Source of the DNA: Bryobacterales bacterium
Lineage (GTDB): Bacteria; Acidobacteriota; Terriglobia; Bryobacterales; Bryobacteraceae
Length of the DNA: 37,472 nt
Assembly: GCA_003167275.1 (NCBI GenBank)
Contig: PMTT01000161.1
Location: 1-37,472, forward strand
Reading direction: 5' to 3'
Shown: positions 1 to 8,395 of the stretch, piece by piece
How the letters are laid out: every line of letters begins with the position of its first letter
How positions within the stretch are numbered: the stretch's first letter is position 1
The notes under the pieces: generated by a model
The model's database searches: none
Seen by the model: the letters and a program-made list of their open reading frames with translations, nothing else
Told to the model about the DNA's origin: nothing
Position numbers and translations under genes: made by a program

Positions 1-782
1 CCGAAATCCGTGATGGTCTTGGCATTGCGGCCGTCGGCGTCGGAGACCACCAGCTCCATCTTCATGGGGGTGGTCTGATTGTCCGCCAGCAACGCTTTGT
101 ACCGGGCCATGTCCTCCGGCGTCTTGGGATAATTCGCGCGCCACACGATCTTCTTGCCATCGCGCGAGAAGGTGGGGCCGCCATCGTACCCGATCGCGGA
201 CGTGATCTTCGTCTTGTGGGAGCCGTCGGCGCGCATGGTCCACAGATCCAGATCGCCCCCGGCTAACGAGGTGTAGACCAGCATGCCGGTCTTCCAGTTG
301 ACGGTGGTTTCCGCGTCGTAGCCCGGCGTGTCGGTGAGCCGCTTCTCAATCTTCCCGGTGTCGGTCGCCAGGAAGATGTCGTAACCCGCATAGACCGGCC
401 ACACATAGCCTCTACTGCGATCCGGCGGCGTCGGGCAGGCGTCCCCCGCCAGGTGGGTGGAGGAGTAGACGATGTGCTTGTTGTCCCCCAGGAAGTACCC
501 GCAGGTGGTCTGGCCCTTGCCGGTGGAGACCAGGTGCTGGTCCGAGCCGTCGGCGTTCATGATGAAGATCTGGTCGCACCCGTAGGGCGGACGCGTGGTC
601 ATGAAGATGAGCCGCCTACCGTCCGGCGACCAATAGGCCTCCGCATTCTGACCGCCGTGCGTGAGCTGGCGGATGTCATTGAAATTGAACGTCTGCGCCG
701 CGGCAGGGTTTGCCAATAAAGTCGCGACTAGCGCTGTAATCACGGCCGCAGCCGCCCCGACCGCCAATGTTAGTTTCTTCAT
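1..782 (-). CDS. TolB/WD40-like beta-propeller (PD40) exported protein, C-terminus truncated by the window edge
   Basis: Reverse-strand translation from ATG at 782 begins MKKLTLAVGAAAAVITALVATLLANPAAAQTFNFNDIRQLTHGGQNAEAYWSPDGRRLIFMTTR. It has a signal peptide, then PD40-style SPDGRRL / MNADGS / FSRDGKKIVW repeats. Confidence 0.75.
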   Translation of the reverse strand, partial: MKKLTLAVGAAAAVITALVATLLANPAAAQTFNFNDIRQLTHGGQNAEAYWSPDGRRLIFMTTRPPYGCDQIFIMNADGSDQHLVSTGKGQTTCGYFLGDNKHIVYSSTHLAGDACPTPPDRSRGYVWPVYAGYDIFLATDTGKIEKRLTDTPGYDAETTVNWKTGMLVYTSLAGGDLDLWTMRADGSHKTKITSAIGYDGGPTFSRDGKKIVWRANYPKTPEDMARYKALLADNQTTPMKMELVVSDADGRNAKTITDF

Positions 783-811
783 AGCCTGAACCTGCCAGTA
801 TACTGTGGAGC

Positions 812-1978
812 GTGCCCCGGATTTCGATATTCCTTTTCGCCCTTCCGCTTCTTGCGGCGGCGCCGCCCGCCCGCTTCACCGAGCACACCATCGCCACCGA
901 CCTCAGAGGCGGCTACCAAGTCGTTGTTGCCGACCTCAACCATGACGGCAAGCCCGACCTGATCGCCCTCGCGAGCGGCATGACCGAGCTGGTCTGGTAC
1001 GAGAATCCCGGCTGGCAGCGGCACATCCTCGCCTCGGGACTAGCGCACATGATCAACTGCACCACCATCGAAATGCCGGGCGACCCCATCCCGCAAATCG
1101 TGCTGGCCACCGAATTCGCCAACCAGGCCAAGAACAGTCTCGGAGTGGTCTCCGTGCTACGCCACCAGGGCGACCCGAGGGAACCGTGGACGGTCACCGA
1201 AATCGACCGACTCACGACCTCGCACCGCCTGCGCACCGCCGATCTAGATGGCAGTGGGAAGCGCGTGGTCCTCAACCAGCCGCTCACCGGCGCCAAGGCC
1301 GAGGCTCCCGACTACCGCGACCAGACGCCGCTCGTCTTCTACCGGCCGGGCGAATGGAAGCGCCAGCTTATCAGCACGGAGGATAGCGGCGTGGTGCACG
1401 GCATTTTCGTGCTGGATTGGGACGGCGACGGGCGCGACGCCATCCTCACGGCCAGCTTCACCGGCATCCATCTCCTGCGATTCGGCAAGGACGGCCGCTG
1501 GAGCCGCACGGAGATTGCCAAAGGCGACCCAGCCCCCTGGCCCAAATCGGGGTCGAGCGATATTGCCGTGGGGCGTCTCGGGAAGTCGCGATTCCTAGCC
1601 GCGATCGAGCCGTGGCATGGCAACCAGGTGGCGGTCTACCGGCAGCAGGGCGGGCGCTGGGAGCGCCAGGTGATCGACACCACGCTGGTGGATGGCCACA
1701 CCATCGCCGTGGCCGACCTCAACCATGATGAGATCATCGCCGGTTACCGCGGCCGGGGCCGCAGCGTGTACCTCTACTATGCTGACGACGCCGCTGGCGA
1801 TCACTGGACCCGCCAGATACTCGACGATGGCGGCATGGGCGCCGCCGCGTGCGCGGTAGCCGACCTCAGCGCCGATGGCCGCCCCGACATTGTCTGTATC
1901 GGCTCCGCCACTACCAATCTGAAGTGGTATGAGAACTTAGGGAGCGACGTTCCAAAGGGGGCGAAGCAAGGCCTCTAA
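812..1978 (+). CDS. FG-GAP/VCBS-repeat exported protein
   Basis: ORF with GTG start, signal peptide, and repeated VADLNHDGKPDLIAL / VLDWDGDGRDAILTA / VADLSADGRPDIVCIG motifs. Confidence 0.8.
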   Translation: MPRISIFLFALPLLAAAPPARFTEHTIATDLRGGYQVVVADLNHDGKPDLIALASGMTELVWYENPGWQRHILASGLAHMINCTTIEMPGDPIPQIVLATEFANQAKNSLGVVSVLRHQGDPREPWTVTEIDRLTTSHRLRTADLDGSGKRVVLNQPLTGAKAEAPDYRDQTPLVFYRPGEWKRQLISTEDSGVVHGIFVLDWDGDGRDAILTASFTGIHLLRFGKDGRWSRTEIAKGDPAPWPKSGSSDIAVGRLGKSRFLAAIEPWHGNQVAVYRQQGGRWERQVIDTTLVDGHTIAVADLNHDEIIAGYRGRGRSVYLYYADDAAGDHWTRQILDDGGMGAAACAVADLSADGRPDIVCIGSATTNLKWYENLGSDVPKGAKQGL

Positions 1979-2002
1979 CGTCTTCAGGGTGCCCCTGGAC
2001 TA

Positions 2003-2419
2003 CTATACGAAAGGATTCTCCGCCCGGACGCCAAAGTATGCCTGCCCGGGATTCAGGTCTTCCGACCAGATGCGGGTGCATCCGGCGCGTTCGGCAGATG
2101 CCACCATCATTCCGTCGTAGAAGTGAAGTCCGTACGTGGCTCGGACCTCTACTGCACGCCGGACCATGGCCCAATCCGGAGTGATGACGGCTATCGGTGA
2201 TAACGCGTCGAGGGCTCGCTTTACCGCAGCGGAATCCGCGGGTGGAGACTTCTTGTGCAGCAGAACTGCCGCGAACTCGGCCAATGTCTGCGTGGAGACT
2301 AGACACCCTCCGCCCAGTCCTTTCCGCACAAGGTCCCTCGCGATCCGTTGCTTCCGCGGATCGGTCGGGTCGTACGCGTAGACCAATACGTTAGAGTCGA
2401 GCAGATCAGTCGCGATCAT
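2003..2419 (-). CDS. PIN-domain toxin (VapC-like)
   Basis: MIATDLLDSNVLVYAYDPTDPRKQ...; acidic PIN residues; overlaps the upstream antitoxin ORF. Confidence 0.8.
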   Translation of the reverse strand: MIATDLLDSNVLVYAYDPTDPRKQRIARDLVRKGLGGGCLVSTQTLAEFAAVLLHKKSPPADSAAVKRALDALSPIAVITPDWAMVRRAVEVRATYGLHFYDGMMVASAERAGCTRIWSEDLNPGQAYFGVRAENPFV

Positions 2420-2645
2420 AGAGGTCTGCACGCTTCCAGTCGTGTTTGCCGACCTGGAACTGCAACTCTTCGAAGCTCTGCTCCAGAATCTCGCGCTCCC
2501 TTTTCTTACGCCCGAACACGTCCTCGTCGGCGGAAAGTTTCTCCAGATAATCTCGGATCAAACCCGTGAGCGTCGTGTCGCGCTCTACGGCGAGCTTCCG
2601 GACTTTCCGCACAAGATCGTCGTTGAGCGACAGGGTGACGTTCAT
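2406..2645 (-). CDS. VapB-like antitoxin (ribbon-helix-helix type)
   Basis: MNVTLSLNDDLVRKVRKLAVERDTTLTGLIRDYLEKLSADED..., 79 aa, overlaps the start of the PIN toxin. Confidence 0.75.
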   Translation of the reverse strand: MNVTLSLNDDLVRKVRKLAVERDTTLTGLIRDYLEKLSADEDVFGRKKREREILEQSFEELQFQVGKHDWKRADLYDRD

Positions 2646-2650
2646 ACCCA

Positions 2651-2675
2651 CATAATAAGGGAAAACCTTATTATG
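2651..2675. promoter_or_regulatory. Palindromic candidate operator upstream of the vapBC-like pair
   Basis: cataataagg-GAAAA-ccttattatg, a perfect 10-bp inverted repeat 5 bp upstream of the antitoxin ATG. Confidence 0.65.
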
Positions 2676-2794
2676 GGTCAAGTTGGTTTGGCCTTGGATA
2701 GGGAAAGGAGTTAGCCGCCGATGAACGCAGGTGAACGCGGAACGCGGGATAAGGACTCCCAAAGGGACCAAGGCCCTAGACAAGGTTGTTGACA

Positions 2795-2832
2795 TGAAAA
2801 ACGGGTCGCACGATGATGCCACCGTGCGACCC
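2795..2832 (-). terminator. Intrinsic terminator downstream of the decaheme cytochrome gene
   Basis: Minus strand GGGTCGCAC-(12 nt)-GTGCGACCC followed by GTTTTTC; perfect 9-bp stem, 25 bp after the stop at 2858. Confidence 0.75.
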
Positions 2833-2857
2833 AAATGTTGAAGTTGATGCTCGGAAG

Positions 2858-4882
2858 TTAGAAGATCCTCTGGTGTACGCGATCCACCGAGAACTCCTCG
2901 CCGGCGCTATGGCAGGCTGCGCAGCTCTCGCCCAGGACCGTCGTGTTGGCAAGGGCGTGGGAAGCGGTGGCCACGTCGTCGTGGCAACCCTGGCAGGCGG
3001 CGGAGATCGGAGCGGTGGTCTTGGTGAAGCCGCCGGGGCTGGCTACCATCGCCTTGGCGCCGACATTCTCTACCAGGTAGGTGCCGGTCATGTGGCACGT
3101 GGTGCAGTCGCGGAGGTCGCCCGGGAACCGGACGTCCTGGTAATTGGTGGTCCCCAGCACGTACGGGTTGGCCAGGGCATCGCCGCGGTGGATGCTGTGG
3201 ATTTGGACGGGCATGTCCACGCTCTGGCCTGAAGTGCCATCCGTCAGGGCAGGATTGTGGCAGATGGTGCATTCCTGGGTGGCAGCGCGGGTACCGCCGT
3301 GGACGAATTCCATATTATTGTGGCAGGACTGGCACTTCGCAACGTCCACCACTGTGCGCCTCGGCGCCGTGGCGCTTTTGTCGACCGAGAAGTAGAACTC
3401 CACCGGCTTGGCGGCGTCCACCGCCGTCGTCGATTGCTGCGTGTTCGGCATCAGTGTGACGGTATTGGCGGCTTCGATGGAGATCGTATAGGAACCCGTC
3501 CCAGCGGCCGGGATCTTGTTGGTCATGGTGTAGACGTACACGCCATTGTTGCCCTGCAGCGTGGCGGGGGGCGTTTCGGAAACGCGGATTGCGCCCGGCC
3601 CAGTGTTGTAGTCGGTGTTCGGGCCGCCCAGAACGATGCGGATGGAGCTGATTTTGCTGATATCGACCGGCGCGCCGGCCTTGTTCTGCACGCTGAACGT
3701 GACCACGGGTTGGCTACCCGGCACAGCGTTGGTGACCTTCATCACCGCGGTAACCAGTCCGGGGAGCGACGTCGAGTTCATGGGGATCAAGTGGGCGCCG
3801 GAGACCGAAGCATCGAAATCGTGGATGGCGTCCGGAGTATGGCAGCCCTTGCACTGGTTGTCATCGGGCTCCGGCAGGTTGACGTGGTTCACGCCGGTGG
3901 CGAAATTCACGTCGTCATGGCAGGAACCGCATACCGCGCGGCTGGGATTGGTCTTATAGTTGGCGGCTTGCGTGGCGGCCGCGGAATGGCAGGTAGTGCA
4001 ATTCCGGACGTCCTGCGGGAAGACGACTGTGGAGAAATCCGACCATGCACCGCGATGCCAAACGCGATACGGAGTCCCGGCTATGACGCTGGGCAGGCTC
4101 GATCCCATATGGATCTTGTGGACCATAACCTTCATATCCATGGTGAGCCCGGTATCCGGGTTGATGGTCTGGGGCGTGTGGCACATGATGCAGAGTTCCA
4201 CTTCCAGGCGGGATCCGCCGTGGCCGATCAGCGGGTCATGGCACTGGTTGCATGCCGCGGTGGTCACCACCGAGCGTGTCACCTTCACAGGGGTACCATT
4301 CGGAACGAAGTTGAAGACGTCGTTGGAGGTCTCGCTCCATTCGTCGAAGGTGCCGAACTCGGCGAGATTGCGCTGCGCGGAGACGCCGATCGAGTGGGTC
4401 GCCGTGGAATCGAAGGTGGTGGGGGCCTTGGTTTTGAACGTGTAGGTATAGTCACCCACCGCATTGGTGGTGAACGTGCCACCGGAATCGTTGGCGGCCT
4501 GGACCTGCGAGGGGTTGCTATTCAACGTAGCAGCGGCGACGGAGGTGGTGTAGGACACGTACTGGGACTGACCGGCCGGGATGTACGCGGCGATGAAACT
4601 GAGGGAGACCGGACCCTTGGTGGCCACGCCCAACCGGTCCAGAGGGATGTTGTCAGAATCCACAATCGTGGCACGGACAGTGATGGTGCCGTCTTTCGCT
4701 ATGGCGGCGCTTTGGATTTTCACCACAACACCGGTCTTCCCGAGGGAAGTAGTACTGCCATTGAGCCTGGCAGTGGCCGCAAAGTCCACGGTTGGTTTGA
4801 CCCGGTGGTCGTCGGCGGATGCGATGTTGAATAAAACTACAGGGGCTAGGGCAAGTAGAGCACTAGCCAGGTACTTTCTCAT
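2858..4882 (-). CDS. OmcA/MtrC-family decaheme c-type cytochrome
   Basis: 674 aa with signal peptide and ten CxxCH motifs (CNQCH, CIMCH, CTTCH, CGSCH, CKGCH, CQSCH, CTICH, CTTCH, CQGCH, CAACH), spaced as two pentaheme groups separated by a beta-rich stretch. Confidence 0.88.
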   Translation of the reverse strand: MRKYLASALLALAPVVLFNIASADDHRVKPTVDFAATARLNGSTTSLGKTGVVVKIQSAAIAKDGTITVRATIVDSDNIPLDRLGVATKGPVSLSFIAAYIPAGQSQYVSYTTSVAAATLNSNPSQVQAANDSGGTFTTNAVGDYTYTFKTKAPTTFDSTATHSIGVSAQRNLAEFGTFDEWSETSNDVFNFVPNGTPVKVTRSVVTTAACNQCHDPLIGHGGSRLEVELCIMCHTPQTINPDTGLTMDMKVMVHKIHMGSSLPSVIAGTPYRVWHRGAWSDFSTVVFPQDVRNCTTCHSAAATQAANYKTNPSRAVCGSCHDDVNFATGVNHVNLPEPDDNQCKGCHTPDAIHDFDASVSGAHLIPMNSTSLPGLVTAVMKVTNAVPGSQPVVTFSVQNKAGAPVDISKISSIRIVLGGPNTDYNTGPGAIRVSETPPATLQGNNGVYVYTMTNKIPAAGTGSYTISIEAANTVTLMPNTQQSTTAVDAAKPVEFYFSVDKSATAPRRTVVDVAKCQSCHNNMEFVHGGTRAATQECTICHNPALTDGTSGQSVDMPVQIHSIHRGDALANPYVLGTTNYQDVRFPGDLRDCTTCHMTGTYLVENVGAKAMVASPGGFTKTTAPISAACQGCHDDVATASHALANTTVLGESCAACHSAGEEFSVDRVHQRIF

Positions 4883-5143
4883 GGATCGGTTCTCCTAATC
4901 AAATCAAGACTACAAGATCCTAAAATATAGAATATTACAGCAGGTTGCCATCCACAATGGTCCGGGCATGGGAGTGGAAGTGGTAAAACGCGGCAGGAAT
5001 TGAGGTATTCCTTTACATTATGTGGTGGAAACGGACTAGTGGGGCGAGGAAGACGCTCGATATACCCGCAATCGGGGGTGGGCCTTTGGGCGGGTGAGTT
5101 GGGCGGTTTCGCGCAGTTGTGGGTGGAAAAGTGGGGGATCAAG

Positions 5144-5174
5144 CCGTGGGGCAGGTCGGTGACCTGCCCCACGG
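5144..5174. repeat. Palindromic repeat (REP-like)
   Basis: ccgtggggcaggtc-ggt-gacctgccccacgg, a perfect 14-bp inverted repeat just downstream of the beta-barrel gene stop. Confidence 0.8.
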
Positions 5175-5182
5175 GTTTCTCC

Positions 5183-7387
5183 TTAGAACGACCACAAGAC
5201 GCTGGTGTAGCCTGTGTGCGCGTGATAGTCCTGGTCGTATCCCAGAATGTGGAATTTTTCCCCATACCCATAGAACTGGTATCCCGCGTTCCAGCGGAAT
5301 TTGGGCGTGATCCTGATCGAAAGCCGCGCCAGTGGCGATTGGTAGGTCAGCGGAAAGGTCTGCACCGAAGTGAGCAGCACTTGGAGGGGATCGGTCACCG
5401 TGGCAGGCACCGCCGTGGCGCGGCCGTCGCCCGTATCCTTTGTGATGCTGTATCCCAGGTACAGATCCGCGCGCTTCCCGATGCCCCAGCGGATTCCTAA
5501 ATTGGCCCCGTGAATGTTGCTTACAAACTCCGAGGAGTCCCCCCTCTGCAAGGTGGACCGCCCCCCCACCGGCCCGGCGAAGAAGGCCAGGCCGTCCATG
5601 GTGTCCAGGTGCAGCTTGGTGTAGCTGGCATCGATCGAGAACCAGTCCTTGGGAGCCCACGACGCGTTGGCGCTGTACTGCCGGGAATGCGAGCTGAAGG
5701 TCGAAAACGAGAGCGGCGGATTCAAATCGTACACCTGCCGGTAGGTCGTCGAAAGCTGCAGCCGCTTCAAACGGTACTCCACACGGCCGTTGATCGCGTG
5801 ATAGTTCTTGTCGCTGATGGGCGTCAGCGGATGGTAGGCCCGTGCCACTTCGCCGCCCAGGTTGATAGTCAGCGCGGCCACCGGCTTGATGCGGACTCCC
5901 GCCGTCCCCGAGTTGACGTGATTCGACACGTCGAACTGGAAGGCGCCAAATGAATTGGCAAAAGCCGGGACCGCGGAGCCATCGATCGTGCGAATATGCC
6001 GGTCGGAATAGTGGTATCCGCCGTAAAAGCCAATCCATTTCTTCACCCGGTAATTCACATCCGTGGAGTTGGTCAGGGTGAGGATCCCCAGGTATTGGAA
6101 ATAGATAGTGGTGCCCAGGTTGGTGCTGGGGTTGACCTCGGAGTAACTGGAATTGCCGTCGATGCGGTTGCTCGAGATGGAGCTGTTATTGACCACGGTC
6201 AGGCGCTCGGTGGGGAACAGGCTGAGACTGAAGTCTCCTGCCAGGTCGGGCCGGTTCGCCTGGCCGCCGACCACGATCTGCCGGCTTCCGGCTCCCCCGA
6301 ACTGGCTGATGCCCATGACCGATTCGTCCAGGGCGAAATCGCTGCGGCCGCTGGTATAGGTCACGCGCGCGTTCACCCCCCAGCGCTTCCGCCGCGTGAA
6401 GAGATTGCCCAGCCATCCCGAATTAGAGCCATGGATCGGGTTCGAGCGTTGGAACTGCTGCACCACGGTCTGGTCGATTGGCGTTCCGGCAGCGAAGACT
6501 CCCGCCGAAGTGAACGGCGTGTCGTCTTTGAAAAAATCCCAGCGGCGCAGCACCGTGAGCTTGAACCCGGCGAAGTCGGCGTCCGCCCCCAGCCGGTATT
6601 CGTTCCATTGGCGGCGGACATTGCTGAATACGGGGTAGGCCGAGCCGGCGGCGTCGAACTCCAGCGCGGTGGAGAGCGCCGGACCGTCCTCGGTGTCGCG
6701 GCTATATCCCAGGTTGAACCGGATCTTGGATTGGGGCAGCAGCACCAGGTTGTGGTCCTGGAGGCGGCGGGTGGTATCCATGAGGTGCTCTCCGCCAGCG
6801 ACCGTCAGCCCCGGATTGTAATAGGCGTTCAGCCTCCAGGTCATGTCGTAGCGGTAGAGGTTGTTCTTCTGGATGCGCAGCACGGCGGCCTGGTAGTTGT
6901 CGTTACCCAACCCGATCGTGTTGAGCAGAATCTCATCGAACCAGCGGCCGTGACCGTCCTTCGAATTGATGGTGAAGTTGCTTCCCAGCAGGCGGAGGCC
7001 GTTGCCGATGTTATCCACGCTGCGGTACATCCCTTCATCGCCGCCCACGGACTTGAAGCGGTATCCGAATTCGAACGACTGGGTCACGTTGTAGTCGCCC
7101 ATCGAATCGCCGCGAGGGGAGCCTGTCGTATCCGGGGTCGGCCCCACTACCTGCTGGGCGGCCAGAGTGCCCGCCGTTACCAGGAGTGCAGCGAGGAGTG
7201 CGACCTTTGTGGGGCAGGATGGTATCCTGCGCGCCGGTTGGCAACCGGCGCAAGGAGGCCATGCGCACACGTCAAAAGGCGGGTTACCAACCCGCCGCAG
7301 GTTGCCAACCTGCCCCACAAAGCGGCAGATCCGCCCCACCCGGGCGCGTGGCAATACAGGTCGGCTCTTCAAGAATGTGTTCAGCAT
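5183..7387 (-). CDS. Outer-membrane beta-barrel (MtrB/PioB-like porin) associated with decaheme cytochromes
   Basis: About 734 aa from ATG at 7387 (MLNTFLKSRP...). Alternating aromatic/hydrophobic beta-strand pattern, C-terminal ...HTGYTSVLWSF ending in F; lies between two decaheme cytochrome genes. Confidence 0.7.
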   Translation of the reverse strand: MLNTFLKSRPVLPRARVGRICRFVGQVGNLRRVGNPPFDVCAWPPCAGCQPARRIPSCPTKVALLAALLVTAGTLAAQQVVGPTPDTTGSPRGDSMGDYNVTQSFEFGYRFKSVGGDEGMYRSVDNIGNGLRLLGSNFTINSKDGHGRWFDEILLNTIGLGNDNYQAAVLRIQKNNLYRYDMTWRLNAYYNPGLTVAGGEHLMDTTRRLQDHNLVLLPQSKIRFNLGYSRDTEDGPALSTALEFDAAGSAYPVFSNVRRQWNEYRLGADADFAGFKLTVLRRWDFFKDDTPFTSAGVFAAGTPIDQTVVQQFQRSNPIHGSNSGWLGNLFTRRKRWGVNARVTYTSGRSDFALDESVMGISQFGGAGSRQIVVGGQANRPDLAGDFSLSLFPTERLTVVNNSSISSNRIDGNSSYSEVNPSTNLGTTIYFQYLGILTLTNSTDVNYRVKKWIGFYGGYHYSDRHIRTIDGSAVPAFANSFGAFQFDVSNHVNSGTAGVRIKPVAALTINLGGEVARAYHPLTPISDKNYHAINGRVEYRLKRLQLSTTYRQVYDLNPPLSFSTFSSHSRQYSANASWAPKDWFSIDASYTKLHLDTMDGLAFFAGPVGGRSTLQRGDSSEFVSNIHGANLGIRWGIGKRADLYLGYSITKDTGDGRATAVPATVTDPLQVLLTSVQTFPLTYQSPLARLSIRITPKFRWNAGYQFYGYGEKFHILGYDQDYHAHTGYTSVLWSF
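7206..7321. repeat. 116-bp composite palindromic element with 13-bp inverted ends, inside the beta-barrel ORF
   Basis: Ends TTTGTGGGGCAGG / CCTGCCCCACAAA; internal palindromes gccggttggcaaccggc, ggcgggttaccaacccgcc and gcaggttgccaacctgc. Confidence 0.8.
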
Positions 7388-7392
7388 CGTGG

Positions 7393-8355
7393 TTATCTCA
7401 GGAAAAACTGGTCGGAGTTCGATCCGTGTATGCGCACGTGGCAGGTGGTGCATCTTTGATACTTGGGATCCAGCAGATTGTGCCGCGACGTCTGCAGATC
7501 CACGCCCAAGCGGCGGGTTCCCTCCGCTCCGCCGTTGTGGCACTCCAGGCAAACCGTGAACACCACTGGCCTCCGCAGCAACTTGGCGTTCATCGAACCG
7601 TGCGGATTGTGGCAGGCCTCGCAGCCCTCCACCTGCACCGAAGGATGCTCGTAGACGAACGGCCCGCGCTTATCCACGTGGCACTTCAGGCAGGGCTCTT
7701 CGTTCCCCAGCGCCTGCTCCACCATTCGGGGACGCTGGCCCATGCTCCACGTGGCCGCGAATGCTCCGTGCGGGTTGTGGCAATCGGAACATTGCATGAA
7801 GCCCTCGTTCACGCGGTGCTTGGAGGGCATGTCGAATTGCGCGCGAATGGTGGCGTGGCAGGTGTAACAGAGCTCGTTCTGCTTTTTGGCCAAAAGATAT
7901 TTGGGCGTCGGCGAATGGTGAATCGAGTGGCAGCTCGTGCAGGCCACGTCATTCAGGGTGTGCTCGGACCGCCGGATGTTGGCCCGCGCCAGATCGCGCG
8001 CATGGCAACCCAGGCAGTCTTCCAGCACCTGTTTCGGCTCCATGAGCGAGAATGCATGCGGGATGCTGGCCTTTCCGCCTCGCGCCGCTACATGCGCCTG
8101 GGCGGGCCCGTGGCAGCCTTCGCAGCCGGTGCGCTCCGCGGTTTCCTTTCCGGAAGCAATGCTCTTATAATGCGGATTCTTGTAGAAGTTGAGCCACACG
8201 TTCGGGTGGCAGGTCTTGCAGACTTCGCTTCCCGTGTAGCCGTTGGTGGCCGCGGGAGGCGAGGTCGCCTGTGGTACGGCGTTCTGGGGTTGCGCGTGCG
8301 CAACGCTGGTCAGCAGAATCAGGAGTGGAAGGGCTTGAACGCCCGCGCGTGCCAT
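7393..8355 (-). CDS. DmsE/MtrA-family periplasmic decaheme c-type cytochrome
   Basis: MARAGVQALPLLILLTSVAHAQ signal peptide; ten CxxCH motifs (CKTCH, CEGCH, CLGCH, CTSCH, CYTCH, CSDCH, CLKCH, CEACH, CLECH, CTTCH); GYTGSEVCKTCHP and CHNPHG motifs. Confidence 0.88.
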   Translation of the reverse strand: MARAGVQALPLLILLTSVAHAQPQNAVPQATSPPAATNGYTGSEVCKTCHPNVWLNFYKNPHYKSIASGKETAERTGCEGCHGPAQAHVAARGGKASIPHAFSLMEPKQVLEDCLGCHARDLARANIRRSEHTLNDVACTSCHSIHHSPTPKYLLAKKQNELCYTCHATIRAQFDMPSKHRVNEGFMQCSDCHNPHGAFAATWSMGQRPRMVEQALGNEEPCLKCHVDKRGPFVYEHPSVQVEGCEACHNPHGSMNAKLLRRPVVFTVCLECHNGGAEGTRRLGVDLQTSRHNLLDPKYQRCTTCHVRIHGSNSDQFFLR

Positions 8356-8395
8356 ACTCAAAATGATACTGGAGCGCAGGACGGACTGAATCGAA

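Noticed and set aside
3257-4834. Long plus-strand ORF (525 aa) antisense to the decaheme cytochrome
   Set aside because: Shadow ORF of high-GC coding DNA. The minus frame carries ten ordered CxxCH motifs and a signal peptide; the plus frame is compositionally R/G/V-biased with no recognisable domain.
5996-7459. 487-aa plus-strand ORF opposite the beta-barrel gene
   Set aside because: Antisense shadow; no domain pattern, and it contains the same repeat DNA. The minus strand has coherent beta-barrel sequence and operon context.
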